A stretch of 64,000 bases of DNA from assembly GCA_037176845.1 (NCBI GenBank), contig JAYKXP010000002.1, forward strand, positions 1,054,001 to 1,118,000, given 5' to 3'. A program made the translations under genes and the position numbers. A model generated the notes under the pieces. That model did no database searches. It saw only the letters and a list, made by a program, of their open reading frames with translations, and was not told the origin of the DNA. Position 1 is the stretch's first letter, and every line of letters starts with the position of its first letter. Source of the stretch: Paramarasmius palmivorus. Its lineage: Eukaryota; Basidiomycota; Agaricomycetes; Agaricales; Marasmiaceae. This document shows positions 61,838 to 64,000 of the stretch, in pieces.

Positions 61838-64000
61838 ATGACAACTCAAATTCAGACGCAGAACCTAGAACCTAGTCCCTCCAACTCGCGAGACGGTTTT
61901 CACGAAAAAGGCACTTCTTTGCCCACGCCTCCTTCGCCACCGCAAAGAGGTCTGCGCTTCTGGCTTGTCATGCTGTCGCTGTTCGTGTCAGTGTTCATGG
62001 TGTGCTTAGAAGCTGTACGTCACAGTTGTCAATTTGAGTGGTTGAGCCAAATCTGACTCAGAGATCAGACTGTTGTTTCTACCGCCCTTCCGACTATCGC
62101 AGATGAGCTTCAACTCTCGCAATTCGTCTGGATTGGATCAATTTATATGCTCGCAAGCGCAGCTGTTCTTCCTCTTTGCGGCGGATTGGCCCAGGTAAGT
62201 TGGTACACATATACACACCTCAATCCAAGCTCAAAATCGTCAAAGGTATTTGGGAGGAAAGCCAGTCACGATTGGGGTCCTTCTGTTGTTTATTGCCGGG
62301 TCTGCTATTGCAGGTGCGGCACACAACCAAGCTACCCTTTTACTAGGCAGAGGTAAGGTAGAGCTGTCTAAGTTGCGACGCGAGGCTCAAAATTCTCCAG
62401 TAATTCAAGGAATGGGAGGCGGTGGTTCACTTGCTTTGTGCACGATTATCATCGCCGATCTCGTTTCGCTCGCTGAACGGGGGGCGTACAACGGGGGTGT
62501 TCTTGGACTGTGATTTTCCGCATTTAGTCCTCTCTCTCATATAATGAATACCGCGTTTTAGTGCATTCTGTATCGGGGGTGGTATAGGGCCCATCATTGG
62601 TGGTTCATTGGCACAACAAGGCCAGTGGCGCTGGATATTTTGTGAGCGGGCCAGTCATGCCTCTCGCCTCATGCTGGACTAACAATTACTCCTGAAGATA
62701 TGAATATACCGATTGCTGCATTCTCTCTTCTCATGATCCTTATAAACCTTCGAGTGCCAAAACCACCAGGATCTGTCAGTGAGAAGCTTAGGAAGATTGA
62801 CTGGGGGTAGGTCGGTATTAACTCAGGATACTATGAAGTGACTTGCTTTTTGGCAGAGGCAACTTCATTATTGTTGGAGGAACAGCTGCTTGCAGCATTG
62901 CTTTGACATGGGGAGGGATTCAATACCCTTGGGATTCGGCGCGAGTTCTCGTGCCGTTAGTCATCGGGCTCACAGCAATCGCGGCCTTCTTTGTCTACGA
63001 AGCCTTTATTCCACTAAATCCCTTGGTAAGGCTTCACTGAAAATTCAGTCTGGAATTCTTTATGCTCACCCGAGACTGATTTCTCGATGTAATAAGATTC
63101 CGTATCATGTAATTGGGAATCGGACCAGTATCAGCGGGTAGGTTACTATGCAATGACATCTTGTACTAAAGAGCTCACTCCACTTCCATCCCAGATTCCT
63201 TCAAGCGTTTGTCCTGTCGATGCCGCATCTCAGTCTGTTATGTGAGCCCTTATGCGGCTTATTTCCTGGATTTCTCTCCTGATAGTTCATTAGATTATCT
63301 TCCGGTCTATTATCAGGCTTGTAAGGACGCGTCGCCTACAGCGTCTGGAGTCGACCTATTCGGTATTGCATTCAGCATTGCTCCGATAACAGATAATCAC
63401 CGGCCTTACGGTCAACAAATTCAAGGTCTATAGGCCACAGCTGATCGCAGGTTGGGTCATACTCGTGATTGGTTCGGGCATCTTGAGTACCGTCGGTGAA
63501 AACACTTCTCGTGGCCTCTCCATTGGGTTCCAAATCATCAATGGCCTTGGAATCGGTTTATTGTACATGAACTTTCATTTTCCTATCCTCGCGCCGTTGC
63601 CTGTCAGCTCAAGTGCTCCCGCCCTTGCCCTCTACAATTATCTGCGAGCGATCGCTCAGGTATGTCACAGCCGACTACCTCAGATAGTGCTTTGACCACC
63701 TCCATTAGACTTGGGGCGTCACCATCGGTAGCAGTGTTCTCCAGAACGAATTGAAACACAGACTACCGGCAACATTCTCGCAAAAGTTTCCAGAAGGCGT
63801 CGCAATTGCATACGCCGTTATTCCGTTGATTCCAGACCTTGAACAACCTCTTAAAGATGAAGTCCGTGCAGCTTTTGCCAAGAGTGTGTCTGTTATCTGG
63901 CTTGTGCACATTGGGCTAGCAGGTGCAGGTCTATTTGCGAGTATGCTCATGCGCGGTCATCCTTTGCACACCGAAACGGATAAGCGTTGGGAGCTGGAGC
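61838..64000 (+). CDS. MFS multidrug/toxin-efflux-type transporter (DHA2-like), partial
   Basis: A 14-helix major facilitator likely exporting drugs or metabolites. A hydrophilic start (MTTQIQTQNLEP) precedes TM1 FWLVMLSLFVSVFMVCLEA. Then TVVSTALPTIADEL (the D1/C-like signature of DHA2 pumps), the WIGSIYMLASAAVLPLCGGLAQ helix, FGRKPVTIGVLLLFIAGSAIAGA, VIQGMGGGG, ADLVSLAERGAYNGGVLG, GIGPIIGGSL, and a second half ending near ELKHRLPATFSQKFPEGVAIAYAVIPLIPDL. Exons are short, with introns of about 50 bp. A one-base slip occurs near 63388-63398 (IITGLTVNKFKVYRPQL). The gene runs off the window at base 64000, so its end is missing. Confidence 0.85.

Overview
The window looks like nuclear DNA of a mushroom-forming basidiomycete (Agaricomycetes). 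Nearly every gene is cut by many short GT-AG introns of about 46-62 bp, genes lie close together on both strands, and the content is typical of that group: a DNMT5-type methyltransferase/SNF2 protein, multi-exon P450s, a Zn2Cys6 regulator with a fungal-specific domain, NmrA-like reductases and lineage-specific F-box proteins. I cannot name a species.

Layout. 0.8-19.8 kb is mostly housekeeping: ubiquitin-S27a, a class I methyltransferase, an F-box/LRR protein, glutamate 5-kinase, PRPP synthetase, a Pol II CTD-interacting (CID) protein, a ~6.9 kb DNMT5 gene, and a secreted-looking FMN hydroxy-acid dehydrogenase. 20.5-30.1 kb holds CRIPT, another F-box protein, an Nnt1/EFM7-like methyltransferase, a P450, and two tail-to-tail ZZ zinc-finger paralogues. 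30.3-34.1 kb holds two adjacent genes that share a C2HC module I cannot assign to a named family. 34.4-41.5 kb holds PEX7, a sirtuin that starts 76 bp from it, and a Zn2Cys6 transcription factor. 43.3-56.2 kb holds a tandem NmrA-like pair, COX23, an amidase, argininosuccinate lyase, FIS1 and U2AF large subunit (start codons about 104 bp apart), and an intronless TLC-Lgt-like membrane protein. 56.4-64 kb holds a P450, a broken partial copy of it, a membrane-protein fragment and an MFS transporter cut by the window edge.

How the genes relate. No single operon-like pathway is visible. Several genes serve amino-acid and nucleotide supply (glutamate 5-kinase, PRPP synthetase, argininosuccinate lyase) and organelle biology (FIS1, COX23, PEX7, a SIRT4-like sirtuin). 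The 43-49 kb (NmrA pair plus amidase) and 56-64 kb (P450, MFS) stretches look like accessory metabolism. Four head-to-head pairs have very short shared promoters.

Quality caveat. Many conserved genes, including ubiquitin-S27a, need a single-base insertion or deletion to read through, often in a short homopolymer. The simplest explanation is consensus error, so I do not call these genes pseudogenes. The strongest novelty candidates are the TLC-Lgt fusion, the DNMT5 with an N-terminal PIP box, and the repeated C2HC module.
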